DNA of 64,000 nt, from assembly GCA_964291275.2 (NCBI GenBank), contig OZ219800.1:310001-374000 (forward strand), in the 5' to 3' direction. The notes below the pieces were generated by a model. The model was not told the origin of the DNA. It was given only the letters and a program-made list of their open reading frames with translations, and ran no database searches. Positions 27,299 to 36,723 of the stretch are shown one piece after another (position 1 is the stretch's first letter; each line of letters starts with the position of its first letter). Source of the DNA: Bin80 sp964291275 (GTDB lineage Bacteria > Bacteroidota > Rhodothermia > Rhodothermales > Bin80). A program made the translations under genes and the position numbers.

Positions 27299-28835
27299 AT
27301 ATATCAGGGCATTACCGTTGCTGGCCGCAATAGTCTGGTTTGGATGTGCGCAGGTTGCACCTATTGTAGAGGAACCTATTCCAGCTCCCGAACCCGTGTC
27401 CACGTTTGTTACGGGCCCATTGCCGGGCGTGGATTCACTTGTGATTCGCGATGTGGTGAACACGTTTGACAGCACCTTTGTGGAGGCTACTTCGGAGGTA
27501 CAGGCGCAGGCGTGGTTTCTGGAAGGGCAGCAACTGGTGATGCATGCAGAGAGTGTTTTGACGGCTGTCACGGGTCCCTCGGTGCTTAGTGATACCAGTG
27601 CGAACAGTGAATTGGATGCAGACGCCTTTGCGGAGGCCGTGCAGCTTGCCCGCGAAGCGGTAACCGATGCCGCCCGAGCTCAGGCCGCCCAGGACAGCAC
27701 ACTGGCACAATCGTTACTGGAGACGGCTCAGACACGGCTGGAAGACGCCGTGGCGCTCAATCCGCGACACGAGGAATCCCGCTACCAACTGGCTCAGGTG
27801 TATGCTATTCGGGCCAACTACTTCCGGGAGCAGTCTGCTTGGGAAGAGACCCTTAGACTCCTTCGGGGGCTTGCCGCCCTGCGTGCGAATGAACACGGAC
27901 TCTGGGCCGAGATAGCCATTGCACTGGGCCATCTTGGTCGCTCCTCCGAAGCCGCCATCCTGTGGCTCCGGGCCACAGAAACCATCTTGGAAAATACGCG
28001 ACTGGCCTTTGAAGAGGTCCCGCTTGACAGCGTACAGATGTTTAACTACAGTGTGCGTGCCTATCGGGAATTTGTCCATAGCAGAAACGGCCACGGAGTG
28101 CACCGCGCCCTGCTTCAGGCCTACACCTATGCCACCTCTCCTGATGCTGCCAATTTTGCAGAGCAGGAACTGGTCTGGGCCCAGTGGGATCACATGAATC
28201 TGGATCATCGACTCGTCTTTGACAGTCTGCAGCAGGCCGCCCCCGAGACACCCTTGCAGGTACTAACCGAATTGGAAACACTCATTCCGGCACTGACGCG
28301 CTCAGCCGCACGCTCCGAAGCCAGATATACGTACGCCATCCTCTCGTACGACAACGGGTTTGAGGACCGTGCCCTGGAGACTTTGCAGGCACTCTGGCAG
28401 AGCGTATTAATGGATTCAACCCGTGCTCGCATATCCGCTGCGGGTGATCGCTTGGTTCAGAGCCCCGTGCCGTATCCGACGTTCGCCGAGGAGCTGCGCC
28501 AGGCCTATGCCGCGCTCCTGTTTGATCGTGCCCGGACTCACCGCCAGAACGGATCATCCGGATTGGCCTTCACCTATCTCATGCAGGTTACAGACCTCGA
28601 AAGCACCTACACGGGAAAAGCCTACATTGAAGCTTTAAGACTGGCCCGCTACAATCCGCAACAGGCCCTGAAGCTTGAGCCGAGAATGGAAGCGGTGTTC
28701 GACGAACTTGACCAAGAGGATCAGTTGGCCTACCTGAGAGAGATGGGCGGGCTCTATCGCAGAATTGGAGAGCTCGACAAGACCCAAGCCCTCCTTGAAC
28801 GTTTTAGAGCTATTCGCAGCCAGGTTTCCAACTGA
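27291..28835 (+). CDS. TPR-repeat lipoprotein
   Basis: 514 residues. The N-terminus MIKYIRALPLLAAIVWFGCA is a lipoprotein-type signal with Cys19, though the lipobox (WFGC) is unusual. The rest is almost wholly helical, with TPR-like pairs (LEDAVALNPRHEESRYQLAQ, LRLLRGLAALRANEHGLWAE, GRSSEAAILWLRATETI, and YRRIGELDKTQALLERF near the end). TPR lipoproteins often act as scaffolds in envelope machines. It lies 5 nt upstream of the usher-like gene and overlaps the ExbD-like 2 gene, tying the motor genes to the outer-membrane component. Confidence 0.8.
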   Translation: MIKYIRALPLLAAIVWFGCAQVAPIVEEPIPAPEPVSTFVTGPLPGVDSLVIRDVVNTFDSTFVEATSEVQAQAWFLEGQQLVMHAESVLTAVTGPSVLSDTSANSELDADAFAEAVQLAREAVTDAARAQAAQDSTLAQSLLETAQTRLEDAVALNPRHEESRYQLAQVYAIRANYFREQSAWEETLRLLRGLAALRANEHGLWAEIAIALGHLGRSSEAAILWLRATETILENTRLAFEEVPLDSVQMFNYSVRAYREFVHSRNGHGVHRALLQAYTYATSPDAANFAEQELVWAQWDHMNLDHRLVFDSLQQAAPETPLQVLTELETLIPALTRSAARSEARYTYAILSYDNGFEDRALETLQALWQSVLMDSTRARISAAGDRLVQSPVPYPTFAEELRQAYAALLFDRARTHRQNGSSGLAFTYLMQVTDLESTYTGKAYIEALRLARYNPQQALKLEPRMEAVFDELDQEDQLAYLREMGGLYRRIGELDKTQALLERFRAIRSQVSN

Positions 28836-28840
28836 TCCAG

Positions 28841-31300
28841 ATGCACAGACCAAGTCCATGGCTCTTTCTGCTAGTCCTTCTGCGGGTTGTCCCTGACCTG
28901 TCTGCCCAGGGGTTGCAGCCCGTTCGGGTATTGCAGGAAGCACCTTGGGTCCTCAGTCCGCTGTCAGCGCCGTCCATGCGTCCTCTTCTCGCCTATTGGG
29001 ATCCCCAGCAAAACACCTACTTTATTGATTTTCCGGCACTTCTGGAAGAGATCCAGATCCCCGTAGTGATTGAGGGCACCAACGTGCGCGCCCGGTACGA
29101 CGAAGCCGTTTATGATGTGGATTTTGCCCAAGGCACCGCGAGGGTTGATCTTGAATCCGGCAGAATAGATTCGTTGGATGCGGAAGGGTATCTTCAAAGC
29201 GGAGATCGCTTCCTGCTCACCCCACCCAATCTCCAGAAGGTCTTCCCCGAGGGAACACTCTTCTATGATACCGACAGACTGCTTCTCAAAGTATCACAAG
29301 AACTGTTTGCCGTGCCTGGATTCCGATCACGGGCCGCCACCCTCAAGACGGGCCCCTTGCTCTATGGGCGTACACGGCGATTGATCGGGAGCGCTTGGCT
29401 CGGGTACCGAATGAGCCGCATGCAGCGCTCTGAACATGCGGCAGACTACAATGGTTCGTTCAACGTACGGGCCAGTGCGCTCTGGGGACAGATCCATGTC
29501 GATGCCACAGCCTCCCACACCGACCGTACAGAAACTGCACTGAGACGGGTGAACTATTTGCTGGATTTCCCGGAGTCTCCCTGGATCACCCAGATTGGAC
29601 TGGGCCGCACCTATGAGCATCACTGGGCTGGGCGCCAGATGTATGAAGGACTGCGAATGAGTAACCGACCGCTCTCCACCCGACATCAGCAGCGCGAAGC
29701 CCGACTGAGCGGGATTACAGAACCGAATGCAATCGTTACGGCCTCGGTTGCCGGCGTGGTGGCCGATCGTGTACAGGCGGACGGCCAAGGACGCTATCTC
29801 CTGCACATTCCCGCCTATTATGGTACCCTCCAGGCAGACATCGAAATTGCTCCCGTCGGCGGCGGCCCTCCCACACGGGAGACACGATCCCTCTTCATTA
29901 CCGAAGACCTGGTTCCCGCCGGCAGACTGTACTATGACCTGCAAGGTGGTCGGACACAAACCGACAATACCCCCTATGGGCATGCCCGCCTCAGTTATGG
30001 ACTCACCCGCAGTTTAACCGCACTCAGCAGCTTTACGTATACAGAGACGGCACAGATCGCCACACTGGGCGCTGCTAAACAGATCGCCGACGCCATCATG
30101 GTCAGTGCAGAGCTTGCCTACCCTGCACGCACAGCCCGGGCGACGCTACAGCTGTTCTCGAATCGCATGCAACTCCAGACCGATGCCATACTGTCAGATG
30201 ACCCCGAATTCGGCTTCTACAGACAACGTTGGACAAGCCGGTTCGGATGGAGTACATCACGGCTGAGCCTGTTTTTTCATGCGGATCATTCAGAATCCTT
30301 CGGTGGACACATTTCCACCTACATGCAAGCCTCTGGCACGGCAAGATTGGCCCGCCGCATTAGTCTGGCGCTTGCAGCCGGTCCCCGAATCACACGCGTT
30401 GCGTCTGATGCCCCCAGAGATACACGTGTCCAATGGCGCAGCACGCTCACCCGCTATATGACACCGGGCGCCCTCCGAGGACGAATTGGCTTCCAGGCCG
30501 ACGGGGGGCAGTTTGAATCATTGGATTTTGCAGGGGGAACACTCCATGCTGCGTACCGAACGGTCTCCTTTGGAGCACGGGTCGGCTATGACGTGGCGGC
30601 CGGAAGGATGAGTGCTTCGTTCTCCCTGCGCATAAATGCCCCTTGGGCCAACTTTGCCAGCCATTCGTCTCTGGATCCGGAAAACCCGTACCACCAGCAA
30701 AGCCTCTATGGCTCCATAGCCCTGGATCGTGCTCCGGCACTGTCCCGACATTCGCACCCCTGGAGCAGCGCACTGCTCCAACCGTTCCTGGATATAGATC
30801 GCAACGGTCAGAAAGATCCCGGAGAAGTTCCCCTGGATGGACTGGATATCCAAGTCATACGAGCAAGCACCGAAACAGACGCATCAGGGGGCGTACGGGC
30901 GGACTTTCTCGCCCCCAGTACCCCCTACCAGGTCGTGATTGATCCGCGATCTATCCCCGGCCCACAGTTAAGCCTGCCTGGTGGAACCGCGTTCGGCTTC
31001 ATGTCCGACCCGGCTGAACTTAAGCGAATTCACATCCCCGTGCACCAAAATACCATTGTGAATGGTTCCGTCGAAAACCTGCCGCTGAGTTCCCCGACCT
31101 TGGCCGTCGTAGTTTTCTATCGGGAAAACCGCGAAGTGGCTCGAACTACCGTGTCTCAACAAGGCCGGTTCACTTTGCTGCTCCCGCCCGGAAACTATCG
31201 CATCGAACTGATTGACCGACTAGGTCAAGAAGACCTAAGCAATTTCACCCAAACCCTAAACTTGGAACCCGTTCCTACATACGATCTCCAAATTCGTTGA
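28841..31300 (+). CDS. usher-like outer-membrane protein
   Basis: 819 residues with a signal peptide (LFLLVLLRVVPDLSAQ). The layout resembles fimbrial ushers: an N-terminal periplasmic part with PPNLQKVFPEGTLFYDTD; a plug-like segment around residues 295-360 (ASVAGVVADRVQADGQGRYL, then RSLFITEDLVPAGRLYYDLQ); a long beta-barrel region rich in alternating strands (YGHARLSYGLTRSLTALSSF); and C-terminal domains starting PFLDIDRNGQKDPGEVPLDG, like the carboxypeptidase-regulatory-type domains at the end of some ushers. Ushers export and assemble chaperone-bound surface subunits. The PapD/DUF4402-like gene in the same cluster fits. Overall identity to classical ushers is probably low; a different barrel transporter remains possible. 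Confidence 0.7.
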   Translation: MHRPSPWLFLLVLLRVVPDLSAQGLQPVRVLQEAPWVLSPLSAPSMRPLLAYWDPQQNTYFIDFPALLEEIQIPVVIEGTNVRARYDEAVYDVDFAQGTARVDLESGRIDSLDAEGYLQSGDRFLLTPPNLQKVFPEGTLFYDTDRLLLKVSQELFAVPGFRSRAATLKTGPLLYGRTRRLIGSAWLGYRMSRMQRSEHAADYNGSFNVRASALWGQIHVDATASHTDRTETALRRVNYLLDFPESPWITQIGLGRTYEHHWAGRQMYEGLRMSNRPLSTRHQQREARLSGITEPNAIVTASVAGVVADRVQADGQGRYLLHIPAYYGTLQADIEIAPVGGGPPTRETRSLFITEDLVPAGRLYYDLQGGRTQTDNTPYGHARLSYGLTRSLTALSSFTYTETAQIATLGAAKQIADAIMVSAELAYPARTARATLQLFSNRMQLQTDAILSDDPEFGFYRQRWTSRFGWSTSRLSLFFHADHSESFGGHISTYMQASGTARLARRISLALAAGPRITRVASDAPRDTRVQWRSTLTRYMTPGALRGRIGFQADGGQFESLDFAGGTLHAAYRTVSFGARVGYDVAAGRMSASFSLRINAPWANFASHSSLDPENPYHQQSLYGSIALDRAPALSRHSHPWSSALLQPFLDIDRNGQKDPGEVPLDGLDIQVIRASTETDASGGVRADFLAPSTPYQVVIDPRSIPGPQLSLPGGTAFGFMSDPAELKRIHIPVHQNTIVNGSVENLPLSSPTLAVVVFYRENREVARTTVSQQGRFTLLLPPGNYRIELIDRLGQEDLSNFTQTLNLEPVPTYDLQIR

Positions 31301-31313
31301 TTCTATCTGTCCA

Positions 31314-32003
31314 ATGCCAATGCTACTCATCGTTAATATCTACCTGCTGATCCCCATAGGAATCAGACAGGAGCAAACCATCCCCACTTCACTGTGGGAT
31401 ATGATTAGCTATGCCCAAGGATTCGAGTGGCCGCTCGGTGCTCTGTTCCTGATTGGCCTCTTTCTGCTGACTTCCGCCTATGTGCGGCAATTCCGGCAGT
31501 GGCGCGGAACCCATGCCATGCTCCAGATTGATCCAGCCGAAACCTCCCCCGAAAACTTTGCTCGCGCCATCGAGCAAACCACCACCAAAAACCCCTTCAC
31601 TGTTGCAGGCTACCGACTCCTGGAAGAACAGCAACGTGGAGGTTCCGCCCAATCCATGATCAACTATGCATTCCATTATATTGATTTTGATCATGAAAAA
31701 TACAAGGAGACCGATCGCTACATCACCGCCGCTGTCTACATTGCACTCAGCCTTGGCCTCTTGGGGACACTGCTCGGGATCTTCGTTCTCTTCATGTCCG
31801 GAAGCCGACATGAAAGCTCCGACTTGGTCGGACTAGGCATAGCTGTCGTTTCTACGATGCTCGCCCTTGTCGTCCGCCTCATCCTTTGGCCCCTGAATGT
31901 TTTCCTGCAGGCCGCCCTGCGGAAGCGTTACACCAATCTCAAAAAATGGACCGTAGCATTCGCGTATGCGCTCTCCGAGGATTCAAAGAAAACCCGCATC
32001 TGA
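31314..32003 (+). CDS. ExbB/TolQ/MotA-like proton-channel protein
   Basis: 229 residues with at least three membrane segments: WPLGALFLIGLFLLTSAYV, then AVYIALSLGLLGTLLGIFVL and VGLGIAVVSTMLALVVRLIL. The last pair, with its Gly/Ala-rich face and the spacing after DLVGLGIAVVSTMLALVV, is the signature of the MotA/TolQ/ExbB family. It begins 13 nt after the usher-like gene and is the last gene of the cluster. With the two ExbD-like proteins it would form the proton-driven motor. The locus may once have continued: an IS nest begins about 50 bp downstream. Confidence 0.85.
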   Translation: MPMLLIVNIYLLIPIGIRQEQTIPTSLWDMISYAQGFEWPLGALFLIGLFLLTSAYVRQFRQWRGTHAMLQIDPAETSPENFARAIEQTTTKNPFTVAGYRLLEEQQRGGSAQSMINYAFHYIDFDHEKYKETDRYITAAVYIALSLGLLGTLLGIFVLFMSGSRHESSDLVGLGIAVVSTMLALVVRLILWPLNVFLQAALRKRYTNLKKWTVAFAYALSEDSKKTRI

Positions 32004-32061
32004 TGCCCCAGACAATATGGGATGAAATCCCGAAAACAGACTCTCCACGCCTAAAAGTGAC

Positions 32062-33462
32062 GGGGCTTCAACTAATTTAGTGAAACCCTTGTTTTTGAGA
32101 CAGCATCTGGATATAGATCCAGTCCACCGAGATAGAAGTAAATTGCATTTGCTAACCGCTTGGTATTTCGAAATCCGCGGCAACGGACTTTGATCGTTTT
32201 GATTCGACTGTTGATGCTTTCTGCTGGCCCATTGCTGGCTTTGAGAATGATCGCATTGAGAATTCCCCAAAGGTGTTTTCTGACCGTCTTGGCAACTTTA
32301 ACCATGTCTTCAAGCCGGCAACGTGAGGCCCAGGACAACCATTTTTCCCAAGCTTTGCGTGCCCAGGTTCGGCTCTTATAGTGCCACAATTTCTGGGACA
32401 ATTCTTTGATGGCCCAGGCACGGGCCGTTTTCAACGAACTATCCTTTAACGCCTTGAATCGCTTCTTTTGGCGGACCGACATATTCTGTTTGTTGGTCAG
32501 CCAGTCATACTTGGTCCCGGTGAGATCATCAATGCCCGCTTTCCGCAATTCTCGGTTCTCCTGCCGACGGACTTTATCTACCGCCCCTCCAATCTTTTTC
32601 GCCACATGAAAACGATCAAATGCAATCTTGGATGCCGCATCTGGAACATGTTTTTTCGTGGACTTGATATAGGCAGGCCACATATCCATGCTCACACTTT
32701 CAATCGCTTCCAGTTGCTCAGTAGAACAGCCTTCATAATAAGCATCCAGACTCGCATGGGTGCGCTTTTCCTTGACAAACAGCACCGTACCCGTTTGAGA
32801 ATCTGAGACCACGGTGATATACTTATGGCCTTTTTTATACGAGGTCTCATCCACACACACATGGGCAACCGGTTGCGCCTTTCTGCGATCAAGCCCCCGT
32901 TCCACTGCGCGGTCCATAATCCCTGCAACCGCAGGCCAACTCATCTGCAGGAGCCGACACACTGACGAGATCGTTGACTCCCGAAGCAGATCAATGACCA
33001 GCGCCTCAAATTCATAGGTCATGCGTACACTCCGATCCGCCCAAGGGGGCGAAATCGTCACCACTCCGTGTTCTGCACACTTTACACGAGGTAACTGCGT
33101 CGTTACGATTGTACGATATTTTCCGGTATCCAGATGACGCCAACTCCGAGTCCGACGATCATACACCGGACTCGCTTGATCACATTTTGGACACCGAAGC
33201 TTGGATTCATCCGTACAGATCACATGGATATGGGCCTCCTCGGCATCATGATCCGCTGTTACCTCCGAAATTGACCAAGGTGACGAAATGCCATAAACCT
33301 TGTTTATTCCTTTAATCTTCACCCCCATTACGATTCGTAATTGTCGAAAAAATGAAAGATAAAACCTTTGAGTAGAATGACGCATGACGCGATAAATCGT
33401 CTGAAACCTTAGCCCAGAATTGGATAAGATCAGGACTAATTCACTATATTTATTGAAGTCCC
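32062..33462 (-). mobile_element. ISL3-family insertion sequence, subtype B copy 1
   Basis: A 1,401-bp element with inverted repeats GGGGCTTCAAC... and GGGACTTCAAT... (19 of 23 matching). The 8-bp sequence AAAGTGAC occurs immediately on each side (32054-32061 and 33463-33470), a perfect target duplication. It is nearly identical to copy 2 at 58139-59539 and in the same orientation. Both features point to recent transposition. Confidence 0.95.
32072..33328 (-). CDS. ISL3-family transposase, subtype B copy 1
   Basis: 418 residues from MGVKIKGINK (33328); the frame is open to 33472 but that part lies across the IS end, so the shorter start is preferred. Features: N-terminal Cys pairs (RCPKCDQ); acidic residues in HVCVDETSYKKGHKY and SVSMDMWPAYI; the ISL3 signature NGPAESINSRIK near the C-terminus. 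The stop TAG lies inside the terminal inverted repeat. The frame is intact and the copy is flanked by a target duplication, so it is probably active. Confidence 0.95.
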   Translation of the reverse strand: MGVKIKGINKVYGISSPWSISEVTADHDAEEAHIHVICTDESKLRCPKCDQASPVYDRRTRSWRHLDTGKYRTIVTTQLPRVKCAEHGVVTISPPWADRSVRMTYEFEALVIDLLRESTISSVCRLLQMSWPAVAGIMDRAVERGLDRRKAQPVAHVCVDETSYKKGHKYITVVSDSQTGTVLFVKEKRTHASLDAYYEGCSTEQLEAIESVSMDMWPAYIKSTKKHVPDAASKIAFDRFHVAKKIGGAVDKVRRQENRELRKAGIDDLTGTKYDWLTNKQNMSVRQKKRFKALKDSSLKTARAWAIKELSQKLWHYKSRTWARKAWEKWLSWASRCRLEDMVKVAKTVRKHLWGILNAIILKASNGPAESINSRIKTIKVRCRGFRNTKRLANAIYFYLGGLDLYPDAVSKTRVSLN

Positions 33463-33470
33463 AAAGTGAC

Positions 33471-33819
33471 AAGCCTGATTTTTAACTGTCGCCAAACACG
33501 AATCCCCATCTCTTCAAAGCCATGGGTGAACCGGGGGGAACTCGGCGATGCCTCGTGAACCTGCACCGTCCAAACCCCATGCACTGGACACTTTACACGC
33601 GGAATCCGGGCAACCATCTCCGTACGATACGTACACGTATCTAAATGGCACCAAGAACGAACTGTACGCAAATCATAAAATGGACAAACCTCACTACATT
33701 GCAGACAATTCAGCGAAGATATATCCGGGCAGGTTAACATCACGCGCCGTACCCGATCCTTATCATCATACCCATCCCCCATAATCTCCCACGGCGATTC
33801 AAGCCCTAAACTCCTATCT
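33471..33819 (-). pseudogene. truncated ISL3 transposase (subtype A relative)
   Basis: Translating the minus strand gives DRSLGLESPWEI, YDDKDRVRRV, RSWCHLDTCTYRTEMVARIP and RVKCPVHGVWTVQV, which match residues of about 10-110 of the subtype-A transposase at 1639. The 5' end is cut off by the ISNCY-type copy 2. The 3' end stops just after the FEE motif, next to ISL3-B copy 1. No function is expected. Confidence 0.85.
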
Positions 33820-35731
33820 AGTGCTTGTCAGAGAATAGGTCATTTTTGCGATTCTTGCTATACTCATAACAATCTGGGCCCATAATTGTGGCGTCGTTGG
33901 TGGAGTTTCGGGGGAATCAGGTGCCTTTCGGCTTGCTGAATGGTCACTGGAAGACATTTTTTGCTCTCCGATGCAGCTGGGACGCGACCATGCGTGCCAA
34001 CCCGACGTATGTCTGCCTTTCCGCTTATGGCGGAGCCTGTCCAAATTCCTTCGGTAGGATTACAGCGGCGCTACGCCGCTCGTTTTCGGGCCTGATGCCA
34101 GCGCTTGAGCCGCTCTTCTTTCCGCTTCAACTGCAAGCCAAGACGATGCACGTTGGCCGCGACCACAGAGAGCGCCACCGTGCGACCAAACCCCTCCTTA
34201 CCATGCGTACGCACCAAGTCCAGTCCGCGCTGGTTCAAATTGTTGATCGCGGATTCTACCGCCGGATGCTGACGACGACCCTCCACAAAGTCCGGAGCGG
34301 ATGCGCGCTCCTTGTCCGCATGACTTAAACGACCCCGCTTCGGCATAATCACCAGTTCCAGAATTTGCTCCAATGCGCGCCGGTTGTGTTCCGATGAATA
34401 CCCCGTATCCATGCTGCACGAAGTCAGGGACGGGTACAGTGTCTTGGCCTCCCGTAAAAAATCCACGATCATTGACGAATCGCCCCCCTCGTAGAGCACC
34501 TGGTAGTAAAGAATGTACCGATGCTGGTCCTCCAAGACGCAGACCGGGAGTCCCAACTCCGCCTGTACCCCCGCCTTACCTTTGCTGATCCAACGCGTAT
34601 GCGGCGCGTGAACCGAGAAAATCTTCTCCGAATGCGGAATCTTTTCGCCCCTGAGCAACCGCCGATCCACCTGATCGATCAGTTTCAAGCTGCATTCCAG
34701 GTAATGTAGCCCCTTATCACTGCAATCTGCCCCCAACCTCCGCTGCGAAGCCAACGCCTTCTTCACCAGCTTTCTGCAGTGGCACAGGTATTTGCGCACT
34801 CGATCACGACGATGCCAACCCCGTGACCTGCGTACCCCTTGAAACAAACGATCAAGCCGCTTTTCCCAATCCGACGCCTTGCGCCAGCCCGGCAGGCCGT
34901 GCGAACGGCTCATACGTGCCGACTCCCGAAGCAAACAACCCACCGCATCCCTTAGCAGATTCACATCCGTAGGCCAATGAACATGCGTCTTCGTCACCGC
35001 TGAATCTACCCTGCAACGTAACCCTTCCTCCTGGGCCTTCTTCGTAAGTTCTGCGTGCCCATGTTCCACCACAACCTTGTTGATCTTGCCCAGTAACTCC
35101 TCCGATAACAAACTCACATTGTCCAGAATCGTCTGTACATGGTATTCCGGTTCCGATCCCTCGCGCCAACCACCATGCCCAAGCATCTGGCGCAGGAGCT
35201 TGTCGTTGTTCGCCATATGCGTCAGTCGATCATAATCGCAATTCAGGGCCTGCTTCAGCATCCCCAGAACGAAAATCCTCCACAGATCCATCCCCCGGCG
35301 CCCCAATTTGTGACTGACTCCCGAAGCCACACCCCCTTCCAAAAGCTCGAAAATCTTCGCTCGCGTCTTTGCATTCTTGTATATCGAACGCAAACCACGC
35401 AATACCGCCGGAATGTCATCCCGGCTTCGGGGGGCAAGCTCAATCTCTTCAATCGGAACCTGCCCAAACGCGCGTTGGGCTTCCATTACTACACGCATGG
35501 CAACAAAGGGGCGAATGTACACGCTTAAACGCCCAAATCAGACCTCTTACCCCAAAATTGCCGCCAGATTCGTAAATTCATTCATCCTCCTGCGATGACC
35601 ACGCCTATGCGATGAGAACCCCAAATACAGGCTAAATCCTGACCAAATCCACCAAAAATGACCAAATCTGCTCCCAAATACCCGAATTCATCGTATAATC
35701 CCACGACCAAAATCATTTTCTGGCAAGCACT
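33820..35731 (-). mobile_element. ISNCY-type insertion sequence, copy 2
   Basis: 1,912 bp with the same ends as copy 1 (AGTGCTTGTCAGAGAATA and AGTGCTTGCCAGAAAATG read inward). No matching target duplication is seen: the left flank is an ISL3-A-like remnant and the right flank is an ISL3-B end. The flanks may therefore have been rearranged after insertion. Confidence 0.85.
34071..35522 (-). CDS. ISNCY-type DDE transposase, copy 2
   Basis: 483 residues, nearly identical to the copy at 5292-6737. The main length difference is a two-residue insertion (SEPEYHV against SEYHV at about residue 124). Conserved motifs as in copy 1: GRRGMDLWRIFVLGMLK, RVDSAVTKTHVHWPTD and SCSMDTGYSSEHN. The frame is intact. 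Confidence 0.9.
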   Translation of the reverse strand: MYIRPFVAMRVVMEAQRAFGQVPIEEIELAPRSRDDIPAVLRGLRSIYKNAKTRAKIFELLEGGVASGVSHKLGRRGMDLWRIFVLGMLKQALNCDYDRLTHMANNDKLLRQMLGHGGWREGSEPEYHVQTILDNVSLLSEELLGKINKVVVEHGHAELTKKAQEEGLRCRVDSAVTKTHVHWPTDVNLLRDAVGCLLRESARMSRSHGLPGWRKASDWEKRLDRLFQGVRRSRGWHRRDRVRKYLCHCRKLVKKALASQRRLGADCSDKGLHYLECSLKLIDQVDRRLLRGEKIPHSEKIFSVHAPHTRWISKGKAGVQAELGLPVCVLEDQHRYILYYQVLYEGGDSSMIVDFLREAKTLYPSLTSCSMDTGYSSEHNRRALEQILELVIMPKRGRLSHADKERASAPDFVEGRRQHPAVESAINNLNQRGLDLVRTHGKEGFGRTVALSVVAANVHRLGLQLKRKEERLKRWHQARKRAA

Positions 35732-35748
35732 AAATTAGTTGAAGCCCC
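35728..35748 (+). repeat. isolated ISL3-B terminal inverted repeat
   Basis: CACTAAATTAGTTGAAGCCCC minus its last base is identical to the transposase-side end of ISL3-B (the complement of 32062-32082). The first four bases (CACT) are shared with the ISNCY end. No ISL3 body follows; it is a remnant of another ISL3-B copy. Confidence 0.8.
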
Positions 35749-36723
35749 ATTTTTTATTGGGCAAGGGATTCACCTTCACTTGGATTATAAAAGGAGCAGT
35801 TATAACACTACTCAACTTGTGTCCAGATGATGCGCCTCGTATTTCGGCAAGGTGATGCCTGCGGGATGCAATGAGAATACGGTGTATATGAAGTCGCTGC
35901 GCCACGGTGAGGAGGGCTCAGGGGAGGCAGTACATATCCCTGCTGGGATGAGGCTGATGATTAAGCCCGGAAACCTATTGATTAATGTGGACGAGATAGA
36001 TGCCAGAAACCCCACGGTACGCTATGGGTGCACCCCGGTAGTCAAAATCATTGGACTGGTACAGGATAAAAAGCACTGCAACCAAAGCCTCCTGATGTTG
36101 CTATTGCTCCTGTCTGCCACAAAGAGGCTGGACGCATGTGTTTTGGTCCGCCACTGAGGATGCACTAGATGAGTCCCGTTCTTAGATAGGCATAAACTGA
36201 GGTGACTGTGTTCAGGGTCCTTGTTGTGGCTAGGGTGACGGTGATTTCTTGCCCAGAGACGTGAAAATGCTCTATCGCTTGGAGGGGCAATTCAATCAGT
36301 CCTCAGATACCTGATCAGACAACTTTTTCAGAGAAACGTTGCACCAGATAAGACACTCGTTGAAACGTATTGATGATCGGGCGACGGGGATGGCTAGAGA
36401 CGGCTCTGCCGCTAATGCCATTCCCTTCCTCATCCACCCTACTTCATGGGTAAAGATGTTCGACGATAATTAGATTTTTTGCTGGATACATAGTGGGACC
36501 TTACCGAAAACACATGATTTTCTGGCAAGTGCTGTATAGCGTCCCGCCCTCTTGTCGTTTTGGTGGGAACAAATACTGCTACTCAGTTTATCCCCCCACT
36601 GCCCTTACTCCACGCCGAAGCACTCAATGGTTTAATCGTATGGTCGGTCAATTTGCAAAACGGATTTTGCTGGTGACTGTGCCTAGCGTAGTGCAAATCC
36701 CTAAGAGTGTAAATCTGAAACCC
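35749..36723 (+). other. long gap between the IS nest and porQ
   Basis: About 975 bp without a gene I can name. A 101-codon open frame from GTG 35852 to 36157 (MMPAGCNENTVYMKSLRHGE at its start) has no recognisable family and no ribosome site. The stretch 36330-36480 looks like decayed sequence. At 36515-36533 the sequence GATTTTCTGGCAAGTGCT closely matches the right end of the ISNCY-type IS (CATTTTCTGGCAAGCACT), suggesting an old IS footprint just upstream of porQ. Confidence 0.4.

Noticed and set aside
31886..32080. Plus-strand frame across the end of the ExbB-like gene and the ISL3-B left end
   Set aside because: It overlaps a well-supported gene in another frame and runs into the IS; no independent support.
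35852..36157. 101-codon open frame between the IS nest and porQ
   Set aside because: No recognisable family, no ribosome site, a GTG start and an overlapping antisense frame; listed only as part of the gap.
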